A DNA stretch of 64,000 bases from Leptolyngbya sp. 'hensonii' (lineage in GTDB: Bacteria; Cyanobacteriota; Cyanobacteriia; GCF-001939115): assembly GCF_001939115.1 (NCBI RefSeq), contig NZ_MQTZ01000019.1, positions 167,376 to 231,375 on the forward strand, given 5' to 3'. The first letter of the stretch is position 1. Each line of letters begins with the position of its first letter. The notes below the pieces were generated by a model. That model was not told the DNA's origin. It made no database searches and worked only from the letters and a program-made list of their open reading frames with translations. The translations under genes were made by a program, and so were the position numbers. Shown here in pieces: positions 27,711-36,979 of the stretch.

Positions 27711-30700
27711 TCACCTCTGGTACGTGGGATCGATCGTCACCAGGAATCCTGTTATCTGTTGGGGATCCTTTGGTTCGGCGATCGGGGCGAGCGCAAGGTT
27801 GATTCTGGACTGCTTTTTGCCTGCTCCAAATTGCAGGATTCGATCGGGATAGTATTGCAACTGAGATGGGTCATGATTATGGGTGAGGGCAAGGGAGAAC
27901 CATCGGGTAAAGTCTTCTCCAGCAATGTGGATCACCGTATGGATGTTTTTACCTGTCAATTCTTCAGGAGAGGTAAAGCCCAAGAGGTGGGCGACCCTGA
28001 CGTTAGCCAGGAGGATCTGGCCCTGAAGATCGACAGCGATCAGACCATAGGGACTGTGTTGCAAAACCATTCGCTGGAGTTGCTCCTGTTGTCTGATCCG
28101 CTCAAATTGCAGCGCATTCTGGAGGACAACACCGGCCTGAGTATTGAAGGTCTCCATGAATTCCTGATCCAGATCGCTAAAACTGACTTTCCAGCATTCT
28201 GGGGCAGCAGGCCAGTCTTTAGGGTCATAGGGGGGATGATCTCCCTGTTTCCGTTTGTTCACCAATTGCATGACACCGATTAGTTGTCCCTCAGGGTTGC
28301 AAATGGGCATACAGAGCAGGTTGCAGGTGCGATAGCTGGCTCTTTGATCCGCTGTTTGAGCAGTCTCTGAACCTGGATGATTGTAAAGATCGAAAGGAAT
28401 ATTAAACACTTCGCCAGAAGCAGCGACCTGACCCGCAAAGCCGACTCCTAGCGGCAGGCGCAATTCCTTCAGGGAACCATCCTGCACGGGAATTTTAGTC
28501 CAGATATTTTGACCGGCTGCATCAATCAACCAAAGGGTACTACGATCGACATTCATCAATTGTTTAGCTTCATCCATGACTCGCTGCATGGTGTTATCCA
28601 GATCGAGGTTACTCTGGCCTAGGGCTTCAGTGGCTGCAATCAGGGCGTTAGTAGAACGCTGCTTCTGGGCAACTGCGTAGAGGGAGCGCGAGGCTTCCAG
28701 GGTGAGTAGAATCGAGGGAGCAAACTCCTGAAACACCTGTTCATCCTCTTCTGTAAAACCTGCCGGATCAATGCATTGAGACAGGGGAATAGAAGGTCCC
28801 GCTTGAGGTTGTAGTTTGTTAATCAGTTGGACCACCGCGATCAAACTGTTTTGCTCATCCAGCAGTGGCAGCGCCATCATGGTGTAGGTCCGATATCCGA
28901 TTTGATCTTCGGTTTGCTGAGCTAGGGTAGAGCGAGGATCATCATAGAAATCAAAAGGGATGTTGACTTTATGTTTGAACGTGGCCACTTCACCGGCAAT
29001 ACCCCGATCGGCTGGAATCCGAATATCTAGCGCGCCACTTCCCCCCTGGGGCACGATCGAGTACAGCTCATTGGTCGCGTCGTCGAAGAGAAAAATCGCC
29101 GCCCGATCGGCACTGAGGAGCTCCGCAATTTTGAACGTGATGGATGAGAAAATCTCCACCAGAATCAGATCAAAGCCCTGAATATCGAGCATGGATAGGG
29201 TTTGATTCACGACTCTGAGCTTTTCCTCCACATCGGAAACGACTTGTTTGAACTGAAAAGTGAGGGGATTTAGCGGGGCTAAGAGTGCGGCAAATCGACT
29301 TTGTACAAGCTGGTTGTTTTTTTCCAGGTCAGCCGAGGGGCGAGATTCCGCCTCGATCGTGGCCTCAGCGATTTCCAGAATCAGATCGGTCCCGGATTCC
29401 AGTCCATCGTTGTAGAAGAGGGTATCGTTGGCGACATCTTCTAGTTCCAGAGATGAATGCTCCAGACTGCCCCCAGCAGAGACATCCCCCAGATCCGCCA
29501 CAAATCGGTCATCAAAACTAGAGAAATCTACCTTCTCTGGTGAAGGGCTTCGGTTGCCAGGGGATCCGGGTTGATCATCCTGAACGATAGGAGCCCCCAT
29601 GACATCGGTCCAATGGCCCCAATCGGGGGAATAGGAGGCAGGCCCCGATTCACTATTGGAGGAAGACTGGAGGGTGGTCTTTTCCAGAATTTGGGTCAGG
29701 GCAATCAACAGGCTATCCTGATCCGGCTGCGTTGCCGGTCGATCGCGATCCACCCGCTGGGCAAAAGCTTCAATCACCTCTGTCAGTTGCCGTTGTTCCA
29801 GTTCCTGGCTGGCATTGAGGAACTGATAATCTTCAATGCTGAGATTGCGATCGGTGGCCCATTTCTGAGCTTCCCTTAAAACCTGCCCCTGGAGGAGATG
29901 GGTGTCATCCCGACAACCGGACGCAAACCAGGCAGCCAGGGCTTCCCCATAAGCTGGGGGCCGCAGAGAGGCCAGGGCGTAATTCACCCAGGCCAAGTCA
30001 AACACGGCAGCATAGATCCGATTGCAGACCCTGAGCTTGCCAAACTGCTTCAGCACTAGCCCTGAGATCTGAAGTTCCATGCTCTCCGGACTGTCATCAG
30101 CCTTGATTTCCCCCACCTGCAGAATCTGTTTGTACAGCCGGAGCAATTGGGCGGTGCGTAGCCCCAGGCGGAGAAGACGATCGCGAATCGTCCGCAGATG
30201 TTCCGGTTCATCCTGGGATTCCCAGTTGGTGATGATGCCGGATTGGACAATGCGATCGAGCAGGGCTTTGGGGGGAGCAGCGATCGGGAATTCAGTCTCC
30301 GGACTTCCCCAGCGGGCGACCTGGTTACACAACTTCTGAGTCAAAAAGGGTTGCCCGCCAGTCCAGTCCAGAATTGCACCCATTACCGATCGGGGATCCC
30401 TAACCCGATCAGCAAATCCCTGGGACAGGTGCAGGGCTTCTTCCAGTTGAAAGCCAGTCAGTTCGATCGCCCGGCCAATATTAAACGGGGTGCGCCGTTT
30501 ATCTTGAATCAGATCTGAGGGGGTGGCTACGCCGATTAGCGCGAAGGTGAGGCGGCGAAAGTCTGTTTTGTCAGCCCGACTGTTATAGCAATCTCGAATC
30601 GCGGCAAAAAAATCGTCCAGGCTGAAATTGAGGCTGAGCACACTATCAATTTCATCAATGAAGACGACAATTTTCTGCGTCACCAACCGAAGTAAGACGG

Positions 30701-31091
30701 ATTCCAAAAATTTTTCCAATCGCCTAACTGGGGATAGGAATCTCAGGGAGGTCCACCAGGACTCCAAATCAAACTGGTGATACAGATTTAGACTATCCGC
30801 AATCCCATCAATAATCCCTGCATACCATTGTTCCGGCGTTACCTCCAGGTTTCCGATCGAGGTAATGTCAATAGCTACACAGGCGATCCCATCTTGTTGT
30901 AATCGGCGCATGGTTTGCACCCGCAAACTGGACTTGCCCATCTGCCGGGAATTGAGCACGTAACAAAATTCTCCTGCTTTCAAAGCCTGATAAAATTCGT
31001 CGTCCGCTTTCCGTCTGACATAGGTGGGAGACTCCAAGGGGAGTGCCCCACCGAACTGGTAGGAATAGGGGCTGGCAGGAGGACTGGCCAT
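27711..31091 (-). CDS. AAA-like ATPase with tandem cNMP-type GAF domains and PAS domain
   Basis: From the ATG at 31091 the protein has 1126 residues; a longer frame to 31148 overlaps the gene upstream. An AAA-like (AAA_35-type) domain has Walker A NSRQMGKSS (47-55) and Walker B VVFIDEID (142-149), with helical parts to about 445. An acidic Ser/Pro linker reaches about 600. GAF1 (about 636-805) carries the full NKFDE set (Asn758, Lys759, Phe779, Asp783, Glu784). GAF2 (about 831-998) has Asn945, Lys946, Phe971, Asp975 but Gln976 for Glu. A PAS domain (about 1005-1122) ends the protein with no kinase or cyclase after it. NKFDE marks cAMP/cGMP-binding GAFs in PDEs and CyaB1. It starts 8 bases after the kinase-AAA stop. 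Confidence 0.85.
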   Translation of the reverse strand: MASPPASPYSYQFGGALPLESPTYVRRKADDEFYQALKAGEFCYVLNSRQMGKSSLRVQTMRRLQQDGIACVAIDITSIGNLEVTPEQWYAGIIDGIADSLNLYHQFDLESWWTSLRFLSPVRRLEKFLESVLLRLVTQKIVVFIDEIDSVLSLNFSLDDFFAAIRDCYNSRADKTDFRRLTFALIGVATPSDLIQDKRRTPFNIGRAIELTGFQLEEALHLSQGFADRVRDPRSVMGAILDWTGGQPFLTQKLCNQVARWGSPETEFPIAAPPKALLDRIVQSGIITNWESQDEPEHLRTIRDRLLRLGLRTAQLLRLYKQILQVGEIKADDSPESMELQISGLVLKQFGKLRVCNRIYAAVFDLAWVNYALASLRPPAYGEALAAWFASGCRDDTHLLQGQVLREAQKWATDRNLSIEDYQFLNASQELEQRQLTEVIEAFAQRVDRDRPATQPDQDSLLIALTQILEKTTLQSSSNSESGPASYSPDWGHWTDVMGAPIVQDDQPGSPGNRSPSPEKVDFSSFDDRFVADLGDVSAGGSLEHSSLELEDVANDTLFYNDGLESGTDLILEIAEATIEAESRPSADLEKNNQLVQSRFAALLAPLNPLTFQFKQVVSDVEEKLRVVNQTLSMLDIQGFDLILVEIFSSITFKIAELLSADRAAIFLFDDATNELYSIVPQGGSGALDIRIPADRGIAGEVATFKHKVNIPFDFYDDPRSTLAQQTEDQIGYRTYTMMALPLLDEQNSLIAVVQLINKLQPQAGPSIPLSQCIDPAGFTEEDEQVFQEFAPSILLTLEASRSLYAVAQKQRSTNALIAATEALGQSNLDLDNTMQRVMDEAKQLMNVDRSTLWLIDAAGQNIWTKIPVQDGSLKELRLPLGVGFAGQVAASGEVFNIPFDLYNHPGSETAQTADQRASYRTCNLLCMPICNPEGQLIGVMQLVNKRKQGDHPPYDPKDWPAAPECWKVSFSDLDQEFMETFNTQAGVVLQNALQFERIRQQEQLQRMVLQHSPYGLIAVDLQGQILLANVRVAHLLGFTSPEELTGKNIHTVIHIAGEDFTRWFSLALTHNHDPSQLQYYPDRILQFGAGKKQSRINLALAPIAEPKDPQQITGFLVTIDPTYQR

Positions 31092-31099
31092 GGTTGCCG

Positions 31100-33016
31100 C
31101 TACCCCTGCCCCAGGCGATCGGCAAAATAAATCTGATACAGACCACACAGGGGCATGACCTCATTGCCCTGGGGTTTGACCAGGCCCATACTCCGAAGCT
31201 TAAAGGCTTTACTGGGATCAATGCGAACCGGACCATTCTGGTGAATCACCTGCCGAAACGCTGCCGTCAGTTCCCCATCTTCTTGTAAATTGAGCAGGTG
31301 ACGGTGCAGGTGATCCCCGTAGATGCCTGCTTCAGTCGGGGCTTCCCGGAGCAGAGCCGCCAGGGTCATCCGTCCTCTAGCAATCTGGTACAGGGCCTGT
31401 CGGACCAGATAGGGATGCCCACCCACCAGATCCATGAGTTGCGTCACCTGGGCTTCTGACCAAGTCAGGCTATGGCGCTGAACCAGATCCCACACCTGGC
31501 TCTGGCTCAGTTCTGGTAGTTCGATCGGCAGTCCCACATTAAAAGGAGACTGATTGATATTGAGGGGAATGTAAACTTCCTTGGAATGGACAATCACCAG
31601 TCGAAGTTGTTTCCACATGTCTGCATTTTTAGCCGTTTCGTGCCAGAACCGGAGCAGGGCAAAAAACTCAGCCGCGATCGTCGGGTATTGAAAGATCTGA
31701 TCGACCTCATCTAAGCCCAGAACCAGGGGACCGCCAATTTTGGGTAAAAGGTAACGCTGGAAGTAGTTAGTGCATTTGTTTTTGCTCCCCAGAACACCGT
31801 TCCAGTAAGTCTTCAGAGTGTTTTCAGGGTTCGATCGGGCGGTCAGGTTCAATTCATCTGTCACGCTGGCGGCAAACCACTGGAGAAATTGATCCAGCGT
31901 TTTCAGATAGTCACCATCGGCGGACTGAAAGTTAATGGCGACAGTTTTGCAGCCTTGGGTTTTCGCATAGTGGAGGATGCGGCTCATTAGGGAGGATTTC
32001 CCCATTTGGCGGGGAGCTTTAATGCGAATCAGAGCCCCTGGTTTGAGAATAGTGTCATAGCAATCAGTTTCAACGGGCGGTCGTTCAATGTAGAACTGGG
32101 ACGTGAGACTGACCTGGCCTTCCGGCTCATCCAGCTTGAGCAGGGTAGGGAGGGAAGAGGAGGTTACGATCGTGGGTCCCTGGCAAGATTGCAAATGTCT
32201 GATGGCATTCAGGGCTTCGGTGGCATCCTGATAGCGCTGGCGATAGTCATAGCGAACCATCCGATCCAGGATGGTGGCCAGTCCAACCCCAACGGACAGG
32301 TCCAGCAAGGCACAGGTAATTTCGCTGGCAGGCTGTCCCTGCCTCAGATCGGTGAGTTGCAGGGGGCTGATACCTGTGAGGGCCTGTAGTCCGATCATGC
32401 CCACTGCATAAATATCACTGCTGCAGTGAGGGTTGCCTGCTGACTGCTCACTGGGCATGTAACCGGGGGTGCCGATCGCCATGGTGATTGTGCTTTGGCC
32501 TGGGGGAGTGGCCTTGCGATGGCGAATTTCTTTCACGGCTCCGAAGTCAATCAGCACCAGCTTTTGATCCCAACGGCGAATCAGATTCGCGGGTTTAAGA
32601 TCCCGGTGAATCAGATGCTTCTGGTGGACGAATTCCAGGATCTCCAGGACATCCCCCAACAGTTGGATCACCTCTGGCTCCGCAAGCATCTGACCAGGAA
32701 AAATCTGATGATCCAGGGGATCGCCCTGAATGAATTCTTGCACCAGATAAAATTCTCCATCCTGCTCAAAATGAGCCAGCAGGCGGGGAATCTGGTCATG
32801 GCAACCAAGGTCATGCAGTTTTTCTGCTTCCCGCTGGAACAGGAGATGGGCCACTGCCAAAGTGTCTGGGTCCTGATACTGGGGCTTCAGTTGCTTGACC
32901 ACACAAAGAGGACTGCCTGGAAGGTGGCTGTCTTGAGCCAAGAAAGTTTGCCCAAAGCCGCCACTACTCAGGGGTTGAATAATTTGATAGTGACCCGCCA
33001 GAATCTGTTGTGGCAT
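31100..33016 (-). CDS. Serine/threonine kinase fused to AAA-like ATPase
   Basis: A 638-residue fusion. The kinase (about 8-275) is complete: SSGGFGQTF, Lys41, HRDLKPAN (Asp139) and DFG 157-159. A short linker leads to an AAA-like domain with Walker A PRQMGKSS (335-342) and Walker B LVLGLDEVD (431-439). A winged-helix-like tail (about 560-638) follows. Walker A resembles that of the next gene, suggesting related modules. The kinase half is very similar to the one at 2681-4183 (shared GHYQI, DSHLPGSPLCVVKQLKP and HDQIPRLLAHFEQ). No membrane segment is present. It lies between the cyclase and the AAA-GAF gene on the same strand. Confidence 0.9.
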   Translation of the reverse strand: MPQQILAGHYQIIQPLSSGGFGQTFLAQDSHLPGSPLCVVKQLKPQYQDPDTLAVAHLLFQREAEKLHDLGCHDQIPRLLAHFEQDGEFYLVQEFIQGDPLDHQIFPGQMLAEPEVIQLLGDVLEILEFVHQKHLIHRDLKPANLIRRWDQKLVLIDFGAVKEIRHRKATPPGQSTITMAIGTPGYMPSEQSAGNPHCSSDIYAVGMIGLQALTGISPLQLTDLRQGQPASEITCALLDLSVGVGLATILDRMVRYDYRQRYQDATEALNAIRHLQSCQGPTIVTSSSLPTLLKLDEPEGQVSLTSQFYIERPPVETDCYDTILKPGALIRIKAPRQMGKSSLMSRILHYAKTQGCKTVAINFQSADGDYLKTLDQFLQWFAASVTDELNLTARSNPENTLKTYWNGVLGSKNKCTNYFQRYLLPKIGGPLVLGLDEVDQIFQYPTIAAEFFALLRFWHETAKNADMWKQLRLVIVHSKEVYIPLNINQSPFNVGLPIELPELSQSQVWDLVQRHSLTWSEAQVTQLMDLVGGHPYLVRQALYQIARGRMTLAALLREAPTEAGIYGDHLHRHLLNLQEDGELTAAFRQVIHQNGPVRIDPSKAFKLRSMGLVKPQGNEVMPLCGLYQIYFADRLGQG

Positions 33017-33123
33017 GAGGGAACATTGAGCCCAAGCATTCCCAGACTACCGCCTTCTGTTATCAGAGGCTGTATTCTTTTTCAGAAGTTTAACTAATGT
33101 CGGCCATGACTGGTACAGACCCT

Positions 33124-34746
33124 TTACAGGGTTTTGAGATTGATCTCCTGCCAGAGGACTCGATAGAGCTGCAGGGGCTGATCTTTGCCCTTGACACTGG
33201 TGGGTGGCAAGAATTCTACCGGGGGCTGCCAGTTCCCCAGGCTATCCAGGGTGGCCTGGGAAATCAGAATTTCACTGGCTCCAGCGACATTGCAAATGCG
33301 ACTGGCCACATTCATGGTGTCCCCAATGTGGGTGTACTGAATCAATTGGCGGGAACCAATGTTGCCTGCAGCAACTTTACCGGTATTGAGTCCAATGTGA
33401 ATTTGCCACTGGAGATTGCGTTGCTGGTTCAGTCGTTGCATGGCCTGCTGCATCTCGATCGCAGCTTCTACAGCTCGCTTAGCATCATCCGCTTGGCGAT
33501 AGGGAGATCCCCAGACAGCCAAGAGAGCATCGGCAATGTACTTCTCCAGGGTGCCCGCATAGTGGAAGACAATGTCTTCGACCATGACAGTGAAATACTC
33601 GTTCAGCAACTCCAGAATTTGGCGGGGCTCCATGCTAGCGGCCATCTGGGTGAAGCCTGTGATGTCAGAGAACAGGGCTGTGACTTCGGTCTCGACAATT
33701 TTTAGATCCTCTTCCCGCTGAATCTGCTGGCTAACGGCTCTGGGGAAAAACCGCTCTAACTTAGCCCGCATGACTGCTTCTGCCTGCATTTTCTGAGAAA
33801 GGCGGGTATTGGAGATGGCGATCGCAGCCTGATTTCCCATGGCAATCAGGAAATCCAGGTCTTCCTCGGCGAAGACATAGGCCTGAGACTGGTTATCGAC
33901 GTATAAGACTCCGATCGTGGATTCGCTGGTTTGCAAGGGCACACACATTGAGGCGCGAATCGCCTGCTGCAAAATAGATTCTGTGGTGTCGAAGCGTTGA
34001 TCAAGACGGGCATCATTGGTCAGGATAGCGTCACCCTGTTGTAGAACCAGTTCAGCGATCTGGGTGCTGTAAAGGATGTCCTCTGATGGATTGCCAAACC
34101 GGGATTTGACCGCCTTTCGTTCCAGGCGACCAGTGGCATCATTCACGAGCAAAATCACAGCCCGATCCACAGCCATGATTTCAAACAGCAGGTTGAGGAT
34201 TTTCTCGAGCAGCCCATCTAGAGAACCCGGCGCAGATAATTCTTTGCCCACTTCCAGGAGAATCCGCAGTTTGTCCGTGTTCCGTTGAGTTTGGTCCTGA
34301 CGCAATTTCAGAGCTGTGCCCTGAGGCATACTCTGTTCCAGTAATTGCCGAATTTCAATCCGACTTTGTTCAGGCGAAATGCGCCGCACGATCGAGAAGT
34401 TTTCTGTTTCGGACGGGAGGACTTCTGGGGCTAAATCTGGGGCAGGGAGGGTGAGGACAAACTTGCAGGCGACGTTGCCGAAACGAATCATATCGCCATC
34501 CTGGAGATTCCACTGCTGAACTTGAGCACCATTAACAAAGGTGTGGTTGCTACTTTGCAAATCTCGGACAGTGCTGTGATCGTCCGCAACGTCAATCTCA
34601 GCGTGGTAGCGAGACACGCTCCGACCAACATCTGAAATGGAAATGTGGTTATTTTGCTCCCGACCGATCGTATTGACGCCGGGTAAGAGCGTGAAGGTCT
34701 GACTATTATCGGTTTCGGAGTAGCAGATAAGAAACGGCATGGGCAT
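33124..34746 (-). CDS. FHA-GAF class IIIb adenylate cyclase
   Basis: A 540-residue cyclase. The N-terminal FHA domain (about 20-98; GRE 28-30, SVSRYHAEI 43-51, HTFVNG 68-73) should bind phosphothreonine. A GAF domain spans about 165-318. The catalytic domain (about 350-500) has both metal Asp residues (Asp361 in FSDITGF, Asp406 in KYIAD), adenine-specifying Lys402 and Thr472, and transition-state Asn479 and Arg483. Thr in place of Asp defines class IIIb, known from cyanobacterial bicarbonate-responsive cyclases. It should make cAMP in the cytoplasm. The FHA domain suggests regulation by a Ser/Thr kinase, and one is encoded 107 bases downstream. Confidence 0.93.
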   Translation of the reverse strand: MPMPFLICYSETDNSQTFTLLPGVNTIGREQNNHISISDVGRSVSRYHAEIDVADDHSTVRDLQSSNHTFVNGAQVQQWNLQDGDMIRFGNVACKFVLTLPAPDLAPEVLPSETENFSIVRRISPEQSRIEIRQLLEQSMPQGTALKLRQDQTQRNTDKLRILLEVGKELSAPGSLDGLLEKILNLLFEIMAVDRAVILLVNDATGRLERKAVKSRFGNPSEDILYSTQIAELVLQQGDAILTNDARLDQRFDTTESILQQAIRASMCVPLQTSESTIGVLYVDNQSQAYVFAEEDLDFLIAMGNQAAIAISNTRLSQKMQAEAVMRAKLERFFPRAVSQQIQREEDLKIVETEVTALFSDITGFTQMAASMEPRQILELLNEYFTVMVEDIVFHYAGTLEKYIADALLAVWGSPYRQADDAKRAVEAAIEMQQAMQRLNQQRNLQWQIHIGLNTGKVAAGNIGSRQLIQYTHIGDTMNVASRICNVAGASEILISQATLDSLGNWQPPVEFLPPTSVKGKDQPLQLYRVLWQEINLKTL

Positions 34747-34765
34747 CAGCAGTTAAACGATCTGT

Positions 34766-34790
34766 AGAGCCGTACCGATGGTAAGGCTCT
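34766..34790 (-). promoter_or_regulatory. Hairpin in the leader of the cyclase gene
   Basis: AGAGCC (34766-34771) pairs with GGCTCT (34785-34790) and TACC (34773-34776) with GGTA (34780-34783), with one mismatch and a three-base loop. It ends 19 bases before the cyclase ATG on the minus strand and no clear Shine-Dalgarno sequence follows. It could modulate translation. Confidence 0.45.
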
Positions 34791-34934
34791 CTCCCCGGAA
34801 GGGGCAACAGTTAGACCGGTATTACACCAATTGCATGTCTGATCTTAAATTTTCGGACTAAATCAGTCATTCTGTTACCCGATATCACAGTAAATTGCCC
34901 CTGAGGCTCTAGTGGGTGGCACGGTCTTCAGTCT

Positions 34935-35912
34935 TTAAGTCTCAGACGGTCCTCCCCGGGATGGGGAGAACGATACTGATTCGCGATCGCGGCTTTCCCT
35001 CTGATAGGGAATGCCCAGAGCAGTGGGAGGGATGGCCTGACCAGCCAGCCCAATCAATGCCAGCAATGCGATCCCATAGGGCAACATCACCAGTAACTGA
35101 TAAGGGATATTGAGCCCGAAGGCTTGAATGCGCAATTGTAATGCTTCCGTTGCGCCAAATAACAGACAGGCTAGAGCAGTCCAGACGGGATGCCAGTGAC
35201 CAAAAATCAAGGCTGCCAGGGCAATGAACCCCTTACCGGCACTCATGTCTTCTGTAAAGAAACGGACGTGGACCAGAACCAGGTAAGCGCCTCCCAGTCC
35301 ACTGAAAGCGCCACTCAAGATCACGCTGACGTAACGGATCTGAGCAATGCTGAGGCCAACCGTGTCGGCAGCAAGGGGATATTCGCCAACAGCTCGTAAA
35401 GCCAGACCTGGGCCAGTGCGAAATAGAATATAGGTACTTAACGGCACCAGCAGAAACAGCAGATACACCAGCAAATCTTGATGGAACAGTACGGGACCCA
35501 GGATGGGAATCTGATCCAGGCCAGGAAGACCAAAAGCAGGAAATCCCTGAAATTGCTGAGAGTTCTCCCGAAAAACCAGACGGGAAAGGAAAGAGGTTAA
35601 GCCGCTGGCAACCAGATTAATCGCCAGACCAGAAACCAACTGATCAACCCGCAGGGTAACACACAGAATGGCATGGAGTAGCCCAACTAATCCGCCTACG
35701 ACCAGAGCTGCCAGGACACCCAGCCCGTTACTGCCACTATAGAAAGTGACGGCTGCACTGCAAAAAGCCCCAGTCAGCAACATTCCTTCCAGGCCAATAT
35801 TCAACACGCCCGATCGCTCGGACCACAGCCCTCCCAGGGCAGCGAAGGCCAGAGGCACTGCCAGCCGCAGACTTGCAGTCAGATAGTCCGTGAGGAAAAG
35901 CCCGCTATTCAT
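34935..35912 (-). CDS. ABC transporter permease, BMP-type nucleoside/sugar importer (second permease)
   Basis: A 325-residue polytopic permease of the BPD_transp_2 (LivH/RbsC-like) fold with about eight to nine membrane segments. Recognisable parts are GLWSERSGVLNIGLEGMLLTGAF, TVGLSIAQIRYVSVILSGAFSGLGGAYL and SAGKGFIALAALIFGHWHPVWTALACLLFG. It pairs with the permease that overlaps it by four bases upstream. With the BMP-family binding protein it forms a nucleoside-type importer of the NupNOPQ/PnrA kind. Confidence 0.92.
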   Translation of the reverse strand: MNSGLFLTDYLTASLRLAVPLAFAALGGLWSERSGVLNIGLEGMLLTGAFCSAAVTFYSGSNGLGVLAALVVGGLVGLLHAILCVTLRVDQLVSGLAINLVASGLTSFLSRLVFRENSQQFQGFPAFGLPGLDQIPILGPVLFHQDLLVYLLFLLVPLSTYILFRTGPGLALRAVGEYPLAADTVGLSIAQIRYVSVILSGAFSGLGGAYLVLVHVRFFTEDMSAGKGFIALAALIFGHWHPVWTALACLLFGATEALQLRIQAFGLNIPYQLLVMLPYGIALLALIGLAGQAIPPTALGIPYQRESRDRESVSFSPSRGGPSET

Positions 35913-36979
35913 GCCTGTTCCTCAAGTACCATGCTGACGGGCGATCGTTTCCAGAGATATTGTTCCAGAACTAAGCCGACCGCAACAAATAGAACAGTGA
36001 GCCCCTGAATGACATAGACTACAGTCACAGGAACCCCAGCGCTACGCTGCATCACGTTGGCCCCAGCTCGTAGCGCCCCAAAGAAGAGGGAGATGAACCC
36101 AATTCCCAGAACACTGCCCCGGCTCAGGAGGGCGATCGCGATCGCGTCAAACCCGTATCCGGGTGAGAATTTCTCGAAGAGCCGATACTTCAGACCCAGG
36201 ACTTCTCCGGCTCCGGCTAATCCAGCCAGACCCCCAGACAGGGCCATAGCCAGCATGATGGTTCCTGGGACAGAAATCCCAGCATAACGGGCTGCGATCG
36301 GGTTCTGCCCGACTGCGTCAACCTGGTAACCCAGGGCAGAGTGCTGCAGAACGACCCAGAGCACCAGGGCTGCGCCTAGGCCGACCAAGATACCAGCATG
36401 GGCCTGGCTGCCAGCTAGAATGATCGGCAGACGGGCGGATGGCGCAATCATTGGGCTGAAGGGTGTCGGGGCTGCCGGATCTTTCAGGGGACCCGCCACC
36501 AGATAGCTGATCCAATGCAGCCCAATGTAGTTAAGGAGCAGGGTTGTAATCACCTCATTCACCCCACGCAGGGCTTTCAGATAACCGGGGAACCAACCCC
36601 ACAGGGCTCCGAACAGAAAAGCTGCGGTCAGGGCCAGGGGGAGATGCAGCCAACCGGGTAGTCCAGGCAAATAAAGGCCCACGATTGTACTCCCCAGCCC
36701 GCCGAGGTAAATCTGCCCTTCGGCTCCAATATTAAATTGACCAGCCCGAAGGGCAACCAGAACGCCCAGAGCAGCCAGCAGGAGCGGTGCGGTCTTCGTA
36801 AGGGTGTTCCCAAATCCGTAGTAGTTGGCTAAAGATTCACGGAACAGAACCCCGTAAGCTTTGAAAGGACTGACTCCTGTCAGAGCAATTAAACCCGCTC
36901 CTACCAGAAGCGCGGCTGCGATTGCCAGGGTAGGGGAGAGCAGGGGCCGGATGGCCGGGACAAGCTGAGCTATTTTCAC
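35909..36979 (-). CDS. ABC transporter permease, BMP-type nucleoside/sugar importer (first permease)
   Basis: A 356-residue integral-membrane permease with about nine to ten segments. Signature stretches are GVLVALRAGQFNIGAEGQIYLGG, LRGVNEVITTLLLNYIGLHWISYL and YGFDAIAIALLSRGSVLGIGF. The GAEGQ motif is the equivalent of GLEGM in its partner. The stop and start overlap by four bases, implying coupled translation. The ATPase gene that would normally lead is separated by 538 bases, part of which encodes a small opposing gene. Confidence 0.92.
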   Translation of the reverse strand: MKIAQLVPAIRPLLSPTLAIAAALLVGAGLIALTGVSPFKAYGVLFRESLANYYGFGNTLTKTAPLLLAALGVLVALRAGQFNIGAEGQIYLGGLGSTIVGLYLPGLPGWLHLPLALTAAFLFGALWGWFPGYLKALRGVNEVITTLLLNYIGLHWISYLVAGPLKDPAAPTPFSPMIAPSARLPIILAGSQAHAGILVGLGAALVLWVVLQHSALGYQVDAVGQNPIAARYAGISVPGTIMLAMALSGGLAGLAGAGEVLGLKYRLFEKFSPGYGFDAIAIALLSRGSVLGIGFISLFFGALRAGANVMQRSAGVPVTVVYVIQGLTVLFVAVGLVLEQYLWKRSPVSMVLEEQA

